Counted from the stretch's first letter, positions 32,373 to 41,545 are shown. The stretch: DNA of 64,000 nt from VBDM01 sp041496705 (GCA_041496705.1 JBGQFD010000003.1:1-64000); one strand, 5' to 3'. Made by a program: numbers and translations. Notes: generated by a model from the letters alone, not told the origin.

Positions 32373-32468
32373 AAGCGCTTCCTTTATCGTCGACCGGATT
32401 AGCCGCCATTGCAGCCGTCCGATGGTATCAAAAGCGCGGGTCCGATGCAGGCCAGATCAGGAAAAAGC

Positions 32469-32497
32469 TTGACCAATCAGGCGTCAGCAATTAGGCT
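32469..32497 (+). promoter_or_regulatory. Candidate sigma-70 promoter for ilvI
   Basis: TTGACC (32469-32474) and TAGGCT (32492-32497) are separated by 17 bp. The -35 is good (5/6) and the -10 weak (3/6). It lies 40 bp upstream of the acetolactate synthase start. Confidence 0.45.
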
Positions 32498-32536
32498 CTA
32501 AAGTTCTCACAGAGCGTTGCCGGACGGGCAGTTGGC

Positions 32537-34243
32537 ATGGAATTGACTGGCGCGGAAATCGTTATCAAGTGCCTCCAGGCGGAAAAGGTCGAATACGTGT
32601 TCGGCTATCCAGGCGGCGCCGTCCTGTTCATCTACGACGAGTTGTTCAAGCAGGACAAGGTTAAGCATATTCTCGTGCGGCACGAGCAGGGCGCAACCCA
32701 CGCTGCCGACGGCTATTCGCGCTCGAGCGACAAGATCGGGGTTGCACTGGTCACGTCAGGACCCGGCGTGACCAACGCCGTTACTGGCATAGCCACCGCC
32801 TACATGGACTCGATTCCGATGGTGATCCTTACCGGACAGGTACCGACTTACGCCATCGGCCTGGACGCATTTCAGGAATGCGATGCGGTCGGCATCACCC
32901 GGCCCTGCGTGAAGCACAATTTCCTGGTGAAGGACGTCAAAGATCTGGCGCTTACGATCAAGAAGGCGTTCTACCTTGCCAGGACCGGGCGCCCGGGCCC
33001 CGTGTTGGTGGACATCCCCAAGGATGTCACCGCCGCCAAATGCGGGTTCGAGTATCCGGAAACCGTGACGATGCGCTCGTACAACCCGGTGGTGAAAGGT
33101 CACCCGGGGCAGATCAAGAAGGCCGTGCAGTTGCTCGCCGAGGCAAAGCGACCTATGGTTTACACCGGTGGCGGGGTCATCCTCGCAGGCGCGTCGAAGC
33201 AGCTCACCAAACTCGTGAAGCTGCTGGGTTTTCCGTGCACCAATACCCTCATGGGGTTGGGGGGGTATCCTGCCACCGATCCGCAGTTCCTCGGCATGCT
33301 GGGCATGCATGGTACCTACGAAGCCAACATGGCAATGCAGAACTGCGACGTGTTGCTGGCAGTGGGCGCGCGGTTCGACGACCGTGTCATTGGCAATCCG
33401 GAGCATTTTGCCCAGGTCCAGCGCAAGATCATCCATATCGATATCGATCCGTCCTCGATCTCCAAGCGCGTGAAGGTCGACGTTCCCATCGTCGGGGACG
33501 TGTCCGAAGTCGTGGAAGAACTCCTGCGGCAATTGGAAACCGCCAACTACAAGCCCGATCAGAAAGCTCTGAGCGCCTGGTGGACGCAGATCGGCTTGTG
33601 GAAGTCCAAGGACTGCCTGAAGTATGACAAGAAGAGCAAGATCATCAAGCCGCAATTCGTGCTCGAGCGCTTGTACGAGATTACGCGGGGCGATGCCTTC
33701 ATCACTTCGGATGTAGGCCAGCATCAGATGTGGGCGGCGCAGTTCTACAAATTCGACAAGCCGCGTCGCTGGATCAATTCCGGCGGCCTGGGAACGATGG
33801 GTTTCGGCCTTCCCGCCGCAATGGGCGCGCAGCTGGCCAATCCCGGAGCGACGGTTGCGTGCGTAACCGGAGAAGCCAGCTTCCAGATGTGCATCCAGGA
33901 ACTGTCAACCTGCAAGCAGTACCGGCTACCGATCAAGATCGTCAACCTCAACAACCGTTACATGGGCATGGTTCGCCAATGGCAGCAGTTCTTCCACGGC
34001 AACCGGTACTCGGAGTCCTACATGGATGCCCTGCCGGATTTCGTCAAGCTCGCCGAGAGCTACGGTCACGTCGGCATGCGGATAGAGAGTCCTGACGACG
34101 TGGAGCCCGCATTGCGCGAGGCCTTTAGGCGCAAGGACGAACTGGTACTGATGGATTTCATCACCGATCAGACCGAAAACGTGTACCCGATGGTCCAGGG
34201 GGGCAAGGGTCTCACCGAAATGATTCTTGCCGAGGAGCTGTGA
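32537..34243 (+). CDS. ilvI: Acetolactate synthase large subunit
   Basis: 568 residues, ThDP enzyme making acetolactate or acetohydroxybutyrate at the first common step of branched-chain amino acid synthesis. Motifs: VFGYPGGAVLFIYDEL, the ThDP-activating Glu in RHEQGATHAADGY, GRPGPVLVDIPKDV, and the ThDP/Mg motif that here reads GEASFQMCIQELSTC (GEA in place of the common GDGS). The regulatory subunit gene follows. Start ATG 32537. The order ilvI-ilvH-ilvC-psd-pssA-leuA is the usual betaproteobacterial cluster. Confidence 0.96.
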   Translation: MELTGAEIVIKCLQAEKVEYVFGYPGGAVLFIYDELFKQDKVKHILVRHEQGATHAADGYSRSSDKIGVALVTSGPGVTNAVTGIATAYMDSIPMVILTGQVPTYAIGLDAFQECDAVGITRPCVKHNFLVKDVKDLALTIKKAFYLARTGRPGPVLVDIPKDVTAAKCGFEYPETVTMRSYNPVVKGHPGQIKKAVQLLAEAKRPMVYTGGGVILAGASKQLTKLVKLLGFPCTNTLMGLGGYPATDPQFLGMLGMHGTYEANMAMQNCDVLLAVGARFDDRVIGNPEHFAQVQRKIIHIDIDPSSISKRVKVDVPIVGDVSEVVEELLRQLETANYKPDQKALSAWWTQIGLWKSKDCLKYDKKSKIIKPQFVLERLYEITRGDAFITSDVGQHQMWAAQFYKFDKPRRWINSGGLGTMGFGLPAAMGAQLANPGATVACVTGEASFQMCIQELSTCKQYRLPIKIVNLNNRYMGMVRQWQQFFHGNRYSESYMDALPDFVKLAESYGHVGMRIESPDDVEPALREAFRRKDELVLMDFITDQTENVYPMVQGGKGLTEMILAEEL

Positions 34244-34370
34244 GCGGCGTGCACGATGCGCAGTCGGGTCTGATCAACGTTGGCTGAATGGAGTCTGGCT
34301 CGGCGGCGCCACGAGCGCCGCGTCGAATCGGCGTCAAGTACGCCCGGGGCCGGACCTCAGCGAGGGAGCG

Positions 34371-34862
34371 ATGCGGCATATCATTTCCATCATGCTTGAA
34401 AACGAACCGGGTGCTCTTTCCCGGGTTGCGGGATTGTTTTCCGCACGCGGCTACAACATCGAAACGCTCACCGTAGCCCCGACCGAAGATGAATCGCTGT
34501 CGCGCATGACCATTGTGACGACCGGATCCGATGACGTGGTCGAACAGATCACTAAGCAGCTCAACAAGCTTGTCGAAGTCGTGAAAGTGGTTGATCTTTC
34601 CGAATCCGCGCACATCGAGCGTGAGCTCATGCTGATCAAGGTCCGCGCCACCGGCAAGGAGCGCGAAGAGATGAAACGTATGTCGGAAATCTTTCGCGGC
34701 CGTATTATCGACGTCACCGACAGCACCTACACCATGGAGCTCACGGGGACCGGGGCGAAGCTCGATGCATTTATCCACGCGATGGAGCCCAGTCTGATAC
34801 TGGAAACGGTCCGAACGGGAGCTTCGGGGATCGCTCGGGGGGAGAGGATCCTGAAGGTTTGA
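34371..34862 (+). CDS. ilvH: Acetolactate synthase small (regulatory) subunit
   Basis: 163 residues: N-terminal ACT domain (MRHIISIMLENEPGALSRV, GLFSARGYNIETLTV) that binds valine, and the ALS_ss C-terminal domain (about 80-163). It gives the holoenzyme full activity and feedback inhibition. Start ATG 34371 is preceded by GAGGGAG; upstream residues in the open frame lack similarity. Gap of 127 bp after ilvI and 57 bp before ilvC. Confidence 0.96.
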   Translation: MRHIISIMLENEPGALSRVAGLFSARGYNIETLTVAPTEDESLSRMTIVTTGSDDVVEQITKQLNKLVEVVKVVDLSESAHIERELMLIKVRATGKEREEMKRMSEIFRGRIIDVTDSTYTMELTGTGAKLDAFIHAMEPSLILETVRTGASGIARGERILKV

Positions 34863-34919
34863 TTTTTTACTGCCGGGTTCCTCCGTGGAATCCGATTCGC
34901 AGAGGAACGAGGGAGCAAC

Positions 34920-35936
34920 ATGAAAGTCTATTACGACAAGGACGCCGATCTCTCGCTCGTCAAGGGCAAGAAGGTCACCATCGTGGGTTATGGCTCACAG
35001 GGACACGCCCACGCACTGAATCTGAACGACTCGGGCGTGAAAGTTACCGTTGGCCTGCGCAAGGGCGGTGCATCCTGGGACAAGGCGAAGAAGGCCGGGT
35101 TGAGCATCAAGGAGGTCTCCGTAGCGGTCGACGGCGCGGATTTCGTCATGATGCTGATGCCGGACGAGCACATCGCCGCGGTATACCGATCCGAGGTCGA
35201 GCCGAACATCCGCAAGGGAGCGACGCTCGGATTCGCGCATGGATTCAACATCCACTACGGTCAGGTCATGCCGCGCGAGGACCTCGACGTGGTCATGATC
35301 GCGCCGAAGGCCCCGGGACATACGGTGCGATCCACCTACGCCCAGGGCGGGGGCACGCCCATGCTGATCGCAGTGCATCGCGACCAGAGCGGCAAGGCCC
35401 GCGATCTCGCGCTCTCGTACGCGGCAGCGATCGGCGGCGCCCGTGCTGGAGTCATCGAGACCACCTTCAAGGAAGAGACTGAAACAGACTTGTTCGGGGA
35501 ACAGACCGTGCTTTGCGGCGGCTGCGTGGAACTGGTCAAGGCAGGCTACGAGGTGCTCACCGAGGCCGGCTATGCCCCGGAGATGGCTTACTTCGAGTGC
35601 CTGCACGAGCTCAAGCTGATCGTGGATCTCATGTACGAGGGCGGGATCGGCACCATGAACTACTCGATCTCGAACAACGCGGAATACGGCGAGTACGTGA
35701 CCGGCCCGAAGATCATTACTGAAGAAACCAAGAACGCCATGCGTGCGGCGCTTGCCCGCATCCAGTCCGGCGAGTACGCAAAGGATTTCATACTGGAGAA
35801 TCGCGCCGGCGCGCCGACCCTGCTCTCGCGCCGGCGCATGACCGCCGAGCACCCTATCGAGGTGGTGGGAGAAAAGCTCAGGGCGATGATGCCCTGGATC
35901 AAGAAGAACAAGCTTGTCGACCAGTCGCGGAACTAG
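34920..35936 (+). CDS. ilvC: Ketol-acid reductoisomerase
   Basis: 338 residues, class I KARI. It isomerises and reduces acetolactate with NADPH. The nucleotide-binding sequence GYGSQGHAHALNL is near residue 24, MIAPKAPGHTVRSTY near 125, and the metal-binding Asp/Glu region (ETDLFGEQTVLCGG, FECLHELKLIVDLMYEGG) in the helical C-terminal domain. A GAGGGAG site precedes ATG 34920. Confidence 0.98.
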   Translation: MKVYYDKDADLSLVKGKKVTIVGYGSQGHAHALNLNDSGVKVTVGLRKGGASWDKAKKAGLSIKEVSVAVDGADFVMMLMPDEHIAAVYRSEVEPNIRKGATLGFAHGFNIHYGQVMPREDLDVVMIAPKAPGHTVRSTYAQGGGTPMLIAVHRDQSGKARDLALSYAAAIGGARAGVIETTFKEETETDLFGEQTVLCGGCVELVKAGYEVLTEAGYAPEMAYFECLHELKLIVDLMYEGGIGTMNYSISNNAEYGEYVTGPKIITEETKNAMRAALARIQSGEYAKDFILENRAGAPTLLSRRRMTAEHPIEVVGEKLRAMMPWIKKNKLVDQSRN

Positions 35937-35964
35937 GGCGAGCGGAGCCGAGCACGACAAGGGC

Positions 35965-36618
35965 ATGAGCGCAAGCTACCCGCATCCGGTCATCGCCCGG
36001 GAAGGCTGGCCCTTCCTGGGAGTTGCAGCTGTGGCGGCGGTGGTTGCAAGCTGGTGGAGCGGATGGTGGTCGCTCCCCTTGTGGCTGGCCACGATTTTCG
36101 TCCTGCAGTTCTTCCGCGATCCGTCGAGGCGGGTTCCGGGGGACGGTCACACGGTCGTTTGCCCCGCCGACGGACGCGTGGTCGCCGTGGGTCCTGCCCG
36201 TGATCCTTACCTCGATCGCGATGCGATCAAGGTCAGCGTGTTCATGAACGTGTTCAACGTCCATTCCAACCGCTCGCCGGTGGACGGCGAGGTGAAACAG
36301 TGCTGGTACAACCCCGGCAGTTTCGTCAATGCGGCGCTCGACAAGGCTTCCGTGGAGAACGAGCGCAACGCGCTGTGGCTGCGCACTCCGGGCGGCGCCG
36401 ACGTCACCTGCGTGCAGATAGCAGGGCTCATTGCACGGCGCATCCTCTGCTACGTCAAGGAAGGGGATGCTGTTGCCCGGGGGCAGCGCTTCGGTTTCAT
36501 TCGTTTCGGTTCGAGAGTGGACGTCTACGTCCCTAAGAGCGCGACGATCACAGCGGCGCTGGGTGACAAGGTCTACGCGACGAGCACCGTGATCGCCACG
36601 CTTGCCAAACATGTTTAA
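35965..36618 (+). CDS. psd: Phosphatidylserine decarboxylase proenzyme
   Basis: 217 residues, the short (archaeal-type) Psd. It converts phosphatidylserine to phosphatidylethanolamine at the inner membrane. Two N-terminal hydrophobic segments (about 14-50) precede the domain with ADGRVVAVG, FMNVFNVHSNRSPVDG and the autocleavage site FIRFGSRVDVYVP, where the Ser of GS becomes the pyruvoyl group. ATG 35965 excludes an unlikely 17-residue extension. It overlaps pssA by 8 bp. Confidence 0.95.
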   Translation: MSASYPHPVIAREGWPFLGVAAVAAVVASWWSGWWSLPLWLATIFVLQFFRDPSRRVPGDGHTVVCPADGRVVAVGPARDPYLDRDAIKVSVFMNVFNVHSNRSPVDGEVKQCWYNPGSFVNAALDKASVENERNALWLRTPGGADVTCVQIAGLIARRILCYVKEGDAVARGQRFGFIRFGSRVDVYVPKSATITAALGDKVYATSTVIATLAKHV

Positions 36619-37375
36619 ACACAATTTCCGCAAGCCGCTGTTGAACACCGAAATCCGCCGCCGCGGTATCTATCTTCTGCCGAATATCTTTACGACCGCC
36701 GCGTTGATCGCGGGGTTCTACGCAATCGTACAGGGGATGGACCATCATTTCGACGACGCTGCCAAGGCCATCTTCGTGGCGATGATCCTCGATACCTTGG
36801 ACGGGCGCGTCGCGCGCCTGACCCACACGCAGAGCGCATTTGGGGCGGAATACGATTCGCTGTCCGATATGGTTTGCTTCGGCGCGGCGCCGGCGCTGGT
36901 GATGTACGAATGGGCACTCAAGGACCTGGGACGGGTCGGGTGGATTCCGGCGTTAGTTTACTGCGTTGGGGCGGCGCTGCGCCTTGCGCGCTTCAACACC
37001 AATATCGAAGTGATCGACAAGCGTTTCTTTCAAGGACTACCGAGCCCGGCGGCGGCGGCGTTGGTTGCTGGGTTTCTGTGGCTCGCTATCGACAACAAGA
37101 TTCCCGTTGGCGAATATGGCATGCCTTGGGTGGCCGCGTGCCTGACTCTTTACGCGGGGATCACAATGGTGAGCAACGTACCCTTCCACAGCTTCAAGGG
37201 AATCAATTTGCGCCGGTCGGTGCGGTTCGCCGTGATCCTGCTCATCGTCCTCGCATTTATTCTCGTCATCTCCGACCCGCCGATCGTGCTGTTCCTCCTG
37301 TTTCTAGCTTACGGGTTCTCGGGATACGCGCACTGGCTCTGGAAAAAGCGCCGGCCTAGGGTATCTGCTTCCTAG
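36611..37375 (+). CDS. pssA: CDP-diacylglycerol-serine O-phosphatidyltransferase
   Basis: 254 residues, integral membrane CDP-alcohol phosphatidyltransferase supplying the substrate of Psd. The catalytic motif DGxxAR-x8-GxxxDxxxD is complete: DGRVARL, then AFGAEYDSLSD. About seven to eight TM helices. ATG 36611 overlaps the psd stop by 8 bp, supporting coupled synthesis; an in-frame TTG at 36602 is an alternative. The leuA promoter -35 begins on the base after its stop. Confidence 0.95.
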   Translation: MFKHNFRKPLLNTEIRRRGIYLLPNIFTTAALIAGFYAIVQGMDHHFDDAAKAIFVAMILDTLDGRVARLTHTQSAFGAEYDSLSDMVCFGAAPALVMYEWALKDLGRVGWIPALVYCVGAALRLARFNTNIEVIDKRFFQGLPSPAAAALVAGFLWLAIDNKIPVGEYGMPWVAACLTLYAGITMVSNVPFHSFKGINLRRSVRFAVILLIVLAFILVISDPPIVLFLLFLAYGFSGYAHWLWKKRRPRVSAS

Positions 37376-37404
37376 TTGCGATTGAGCGGGAAACCCGTTA
37401 TATT
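37376..37404 (+). promoter_or_regulatory. Sigma-70 promoter of the leuA leader
   Basis: TTGCGA (37376-37381), a 17 bp spacer and TATATT (37399-37404). The predicted start of transcription is about 37411-37412, at the A of the leader ORF ATG, so the leader peptide would be read from a leaderless transcript. Confidence 0.7.
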
Positions 37405-37411
37405 GCCCCGC

Positions 37412-37495
37412 ATGCATTTCCGCGCCATTGCTCTCAGCCTCACCCTCGGCAGCCTGCTTCTGGCGGGCCTGCTGCTGCGCCTCGCGCGCACATAA
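37412..37495 (+). CDS. Leucine-rich leader peptide upstream of leuA
   Basis: A 27-codon ORF, ATG 37412 to TAA 37493-37495, with ten Leu codons, including CTG-CTT-CTG and CTG-CTG-CTG runs in the second half. It lies between a good promoter and leuA, as expected for a leucine-sensing leader. The first Leu-rich segment, GCCTGCTT (37452-37459), is perfectly complementary to AAGCAGGC (37532-37539), which overlaps the loop and 3' arm of a CGGCGC/GCGCCG hairpin (37526-37543). The two pairings exclude each other. No U-tract follows the hairpin, so the output may be translation of leuA or a Rho site rather than intrinsic termination. Confidence 0.6.
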   Translation: MHFRAIALSLTLGSLLLAGLLLRLART

Positions 37496-37578
37496 CCCCA
37501 CTCTAAATCCAGCAGTACCCGGTCGCGGCGCAAGCAGGCGCCGTGAATGCTTTCGCGATTTCACCCTGGAGCGGCACC

Positions 37579-39114
37579 ATGAAAGAAAAATTGATCATAT
37601 TCGACACGACCATGCGCGACGGGGAGCAGAGCCCCGGCGCATCCATGACAAAAGAGGAAAAGCTGCGCATCGCGCGACAGCTGGAGCGCATGCGCGTGGA
37701 CGTCATCGAGGCGGGGTTCGCGGCCTCCAGCCCGGGGGATTTCGAATCGGTGCAGGCCGTGGCGAGCATCATAAAGGAGAGCACAGTGTGCTCTCTGGCC
37801 AGGGCGAATGACCGTGACATAGCGCGTGCAGCGGAGGCCGTCAAGCCGGCCAAACAGGGACGCATTCATACCTTCATCGCGACTTCGCCGATCCACATGG
37901 AAAAGAAGCTGCGCATGACCCCCGACCAGGTGCTGACCGAGGCGGTCAATGCCGTCCGATTCGCCCGCAAATTCACCGACGACATCGAGTTCTCGCCGGA
38001 GGATGCGGGTCGCTCGGAGATTGATTTCCTGTGCCGCGTCCTCGAGGCCGTGATAAAGGAAGGCGCAAGAACGGTCAACATCCCCGATACGGTCGGGTAC
38101 ACTCTGCCCGAGCAGTTCGGGTCGCTGATCCGGAAACTGAGAGAGCGGGTGCCCAATTCCGACAAGGTCGTCTGGTCGGTGCACTGCCACAACGACCTGG
38201 GACTCGCGGTCGCCAATTCCCTTGCGGCGGTCATGAACGGGGCGCGCCAGGTCGAGTGCACGATAAACGGGCTCGGGGAGCGGGCCGGCAACGCGTCCCT
38301 GGAGGAAATCGTGATGGCAGTGCGCACGCGGCAGGACGTGTTTGCGTGCGATACGCAACTGGACAGCACGCAGATAGTTCCGGCGAGCCGCCTCGTTTCC
38401 GGAATCACCGGTTTTCCGGTGCAGCCCAACAAGGCCATCGTCGGGGCAAATGCCTTTGCGCACGAAGCGGGAATACACCAGGATGGGGTGCTCAAGAGCC
38501 GCGAAACCTACGAAATCATGCGCGCGCAGGACGTCGGTTGGTCGGCTAACAAGCTCGTCCTGGGCAAGCATTCAGGCCGGAGCGCCTTCAAGCAACGTCT
38601 CAAGGAACTCGGCATCGATCTGGATTCCGAAGACGCTTACAACAAGGCGTTCCAGCGTTTCAAGGACCTCGCAGACAAGAAGCACGAGATTTTCGACGAA
38701 GACCTGCAGGCGCTCGTTTCAGGCGGGAGGGATGAGACGGAATCGGAACTGTGGAGACTGGTGTCGATCGAGCAGGAGAGCGGCAGCGCGAAGCGACCGC
38801 AGGCCAAGATCGTGCTCTCGGAAGCGGGGGCAGACCGAATCGCCCGCTCCGAGGGCGATGGTCCGGTGGATGCCACGTTCAAAGCGATCGAAAGCGTGGC
38901 GAAGAGCGGCGCGGAACTTCTGCTTTTTTCGGTCAATGCGGTGACCCAGGGAACCGAATCGCAGGGTGAAGTGACCGTGCGCCTGTCAAGGGGCGGCAGG
39001 ATCGTGAACGGCATTGGAGCCGACACTGACATCATCGTCGCCTCCGCGAAGGCATACGTGAATGCGCTGAACAAGCTGCAAAACAAGGCTGAGCGGATTA
39101 ACCCGCAGGTGTGA
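37579..39114 (+). CDS. leuA: 2-isopropylmalate synthase
   Basis: 511 residues, first committed step of leucine synthesis (acetyl-CoA + 2-oxoisovalerate). The catalytic barrel carries IIFDTTMRDGEQSPG, HTFIATSPIHM, the metal-binding HCHNDLG and NGLGERAGNA; the C-terminal LeuA allosteric dimer domain (about 390-511) binds leucine. ATG 37579 with GGAG upstream is preferred over GTG 37543, which lies in the leader hairpin. Confidence 0.96.
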   Translation: MKEKLIIFDTTMRDGEQSPGASMTKEEKLRIARQLERMRVDVIEAGFAASSPGDFESVQAVASIIKESTVCSLARANDRDIARAAEAVKPAKQGRIHTFIATSPIHMEKKLRMTPDQVLTEAVNAVRFARKFTDDIEFSPEDAGRSEIDFLCRVLEAVIKEGARTVNIPDTVGYTLPEQFGSLIRKLRERVPNSDKVVWSVHCHNDLGLAVANSLAAVMNGARQVECTINGLGERAGNASLEEIVMAVRTRQDVFACDTQLDSTQIVPASRLVSGITGFPVQPNKAIVGANAFAHEAGIHQDGVLKSRETYEIMRAQDVGWSANKLVLGKHSGRSAFKQRLKELGIDLDSEDAYNKAFQRFKDLADKKHEIFDEDLQALVSGGRDETESELWRLVSIEQESGSAKRPQAKIVLSEAGADRIARSEGDGPVDATFKAIESVAKSGAELLLFSVNAVTQGTESQGEVTVRLSRGGRIVNGIGADTDIIVASAKAYVNALNKLQNKAERINPQV

Positions 39115-39140
39115 TTCCCCAGCGCGGGCGCCCCGGGCAT

Positions 39141-39485
39141 TCAGGCCGGGCTGCGCGTGGCCCTGACGTATGCAATTGCGCTGCAGAAGAAGGCCAGGGA
39201 GAGCAGGATCTCGGCTCCGGCGAGGCGGGCGGAAACGCCGGATTCCGTCAACCCGCGAACCAGTCCTTCAGCGAAGTAGGCGAGGACCAGCAGCGATGCC
39301 CATTGGTAGGTGTAGCGCCTCCCGCCCAGCACGCCGAAAAGGGGCGCGAGCAGCGGCAGCGCCTTGAGCATCAGCCAGGATCCGCCGTGCCGCAGGGGCG
39401 CCAGCCACAGCTCCCAGGAAAGGCAAAGAAACACGAGCGCCACCAGGCTCACCGTGGCCGCACATGCGAGTGCAGCAGGTTTCAT
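39141..39485 (-). CDS. DUF2069 membrane protein
   Basis: 114 residues with four TM helices, a typical DUF2069 inner-membrane protein (LSWELWLAPLRHGG, LLAPLFGVLGGRRYTYQWAS, YFAEGLVRG). Its ATG overlaps the stop of the HugZ-like gene by 4 bp, so the two are one transcription unit, convergent with leuA. Function unknown. Confidence 0.88.
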   Translation of the reverse strand: MKPAALACAATVSLVALVFLCLSWELWLAPLRHGGSWLMLKALPLLAPLFGVLGGRRYTYQWASLLVLAYFAEGLVRGLTESGVSARLAGAEILLSLAFFCSAIAYVRATRSPA

Positions 39486-40192
39486 GCCTTGCGGCTTGTG
39501 CTCGCCAGTGCCGCCAGTGCGGCGCGTGCGCTACCCGCGTCAGTGACGGCTTGCTCGAAACCGAAACGCAGCAACCTGAACTCGGTACCATAGCGGGCGC
39601 GTACATCGAAGCCGTCGCAGTCCAGACCAATCATCGTCGCCTCGCTTGCCTCGCCACCCAATGCGTGGCGGCAGTAGTCGCGTAGGTTATGGGAGTGCTC
39701 GGCGTTCATGTGGGCAACAATATCGGGCTCGGAATTGGCAAGCGTATTCAGCGGGGGGGCATAGTCCTCGGCCGATAACCAGTGAATGGACCCGAATCCC
39801 TCTATGAAGCGGACCGCCAGTAGGTCCAGCGCGAAGAAGGCAAAATCGCCCAATGCGAGGAGGTTCCGGGAATCGGGAAAGAAGCGCTGATAACGGGAAG
39901 CAGCCGGACTGGTGGGCTCGAGCGCGGTAGCACTACCCAGAAGCGTGACGCGCGCCCCCGCCTGTGGGTCAGACGCTTCGTCGTGGGCAAGTAAGCTCGC
40001 GCGGGGATCTGCCAGGAGGTTCTTGGTGTGCTCGGCGAGCCGGCTCACCAGTATCACGGGTCGTGCCGAGTGGTCGAGTACATAAGGGACAAGCGAACCG
40101 AACGGGTGACCCCGGTGCCGCAGCGAGAGCGTCGACAGCACGCCGGCTCGGCACGATGCGAGATGCTTGCGCGCGCTGTATCCGCGGTTCAT
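39482..40192 (-). CDS. HugZ-like pyridoxamine-5-phosphate-oxidase-fold protein
   Basis: 236 residues. The N-terminal split beta-barrel (about 10-150: GVLSTLSLRHRGHPFGSLV, ARVTLLGSATAL) is followed by a DUF2470-type domain (about 155-235: DIVAHMNAEHSHNLRDYCRH, MIGLDCDGFDVRA). This is the organisation of HugZ-type heme-utilisation proteins, which bind or degrade heme. No heme transport genes are nearby, so the ligand is uncertain (heme, F420 and flavin are used in this fold). Confidence 0.85.
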   Translation of the reverse strand: MNRGYSARKHLASCRAGVLSTLSLRHRGHPFGSLVPYVLDHSARPVILVSRLAEHTKNLLADPRASLLAHDEASDPQAGARVTLLGSATALEPTSPAASRYQRFFPDSRNLLALGDFAFFALDLLAVRFIEGFGSIHWLSAEDYAPPLNTLANSEPDIVAHMNAEHSHNLRDYCRHALGGEASEATMIGLDCDGFDVRARYGTEFRLLRFGFEQAVTDAGSARAALAALASTSRKA

Positions 40193-40321
40193 CGCGGCTG
40201 CACCAAATCGGGCGCGGAACGGCGACTCCTGCAGCGAAGAACCGGGCTACTACCATCGAAATCAACCGAGGAGGACACTCGTACTATTATATCGACGTTC
40301 TCCTGCAGACCGGTGCATTCA

Positions 40322-41545
40322 ATGCAGCCAGAAGTGCGACAGATCGGCCTGTTCCTCGTCCATGTTTGCAAGCGGTTCAACCAGGACCGTTGTTTGCAGA
40401 TCGCTTCGAGTCTCACCTTTACGACATTGCTTGCACTCGTGCCTCTGATTACCATCGCGCTTACTCTTGTGTCCGCATTCCCCGTGTTCTCAGGGTTAGG
40501 AGAGCAGATTCGAGCATTCCTGCTCGCCAACATGTTGCCGGAGACTGCGGGGAAGGTCGTCGCCGGGTATATCGAGCAGTTCGCGGGTCGCGCCGGCAAC
40601 CTAACCCTCCTTGGCACCGTAGCGCTCGCTGTCACCGCATTCATGATGATGTTCACCATCGAGCGCGCGTTCAATTCCATCTGGCGCGTGTCCCAGGCGC
40701 GTCCCGTGGCGCAGAGGATTTTTGTCTACTGGGTGGCACTCACGCTGGGGCCGGTGATGATGGGGGCAAGCCTCAGTATCACTTCCTACATCGTCGGGGC
40801 ATCACTCGGCTTTGCCCGGCAGTTTCCGGCCGCAGTCGCCGCCTTGTTCTGGCTCGTCCCCTTCGTTCTGACCTGCGCAGCGTTCACGCTGCTGTACTAT
40901 GTCGTGCCAAACCGCGCGATGAGAATCGGCCACGCGCTCGCAGGGGGCATTGTGGGAGGACTTGCTTTTGAGATTATGAAACGCGGGTTCGCCGTTTATG
41001 TTGCAAAATTCCCGACCTACACCCTGGCATACGGGGCATTTGCGGCGATACCGGTGTTCCTGCTGTGGATATATTTCTCATGGGTAGTGATCGTGGTTGG
41101 AGCGTTGATCGCGGCACTGGCGCCGGACTTCGCGTTACTCAAGAGCGGAGCAAGGTCTGGATCCTCGGTCGGCTTTCGCGAGGCGTTGAACCTGCTGCTC
41201 GTGCTCGCCCGTGCACAGCGAGTTGCCGAGCTTCTCGATCCGGGGCAGATCTCGCGCCGTACGTCGCTGACGGGAGAGCAGACCGAGGCGCTGCTTGTTC
41301 GTGCCCTTCGGCGCGGCTGGGTGACGAGGACAGTCGCAGGCCGCTACGGACTGGCGATGGACGCGGACAGGATCTTCGTGGCTGACGTATACGGCGAATT
41401 CTTCCTTGGCGAGGGAGATCCGGTGGGCGCGGATACTCGCGATGCTGGCAAAGTTCTGCTGGAGCGGTTCACAGCCCAGGCAGAAGAGCTGCTGAAGTTG
41501 CCACTGACGCAACTGCTCGATGGAGAAGCAGCCTCAACCCACTAG
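40322..41545 (+). CDS. YihY/BrkB-family inner-membrane protein
   Basis: 407 residues. Six TM helices (about 30-260; SLTFTTLLALVPLITIALTL, AGGIVGGLAFEIMKRGF, YGAFAAIPVFLLWIYFSW) match the YihY/BrkB family, formerly misnamed RNase BN. A cytoplasmic C-terminal extension (about 270-405) looks like a winged-helix domain (LTGEQTEALLVRALRRGW). Start ATG 40322, set at the beginning of family similarity. It is divergent from the HugZ-like gene; TATTAT at 40285-40290 is a possible -10. It overlaps the longest possible pyrF frame by 26 bp. Confidence 0.88.
   Translation: MQPEVRQIGLFLVHVCKRFNQDRCLQIASSLTFTTLLALVPLITIALTLVSAFPVFSGLGEQIRAFLLANMLPETAGKVVAGYIEQFAGRAGNLTLLGTVALAVTAFMMMFTIERAFNSIWRVSQARPVAQRIFVYWVALTLGPVMMGASLSITSYIVGASLGFARQFPAAVAALFWLVPFVLTCAAFTLLYYVVPNRAMRIGHALAGGIVGGLAFEIMKRGFAVYVAKFPTYTLAYGAFAAIPVFLLWIYFSWVVIVVGALIAALAPDFALLKSGARSGSSVGFREALNLLLVLARAQRVAELLDPGQISRRTSLTGEQTEALLVRALRRGWVTRTVAGRYGLAMDADRIFVADVYGEFFLGEGDPVGADTRDAGKVLLERFTAQAEELLKLPLTQLLDGEAASTH

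Noticed and set aside
40322..41545. Annotation of the YihY-type gene as ribonuclease BN
   Set aside because: That name came from a misassignment of YihY in E. coli; this is a polytopic membrane protein without nuclease motifs.
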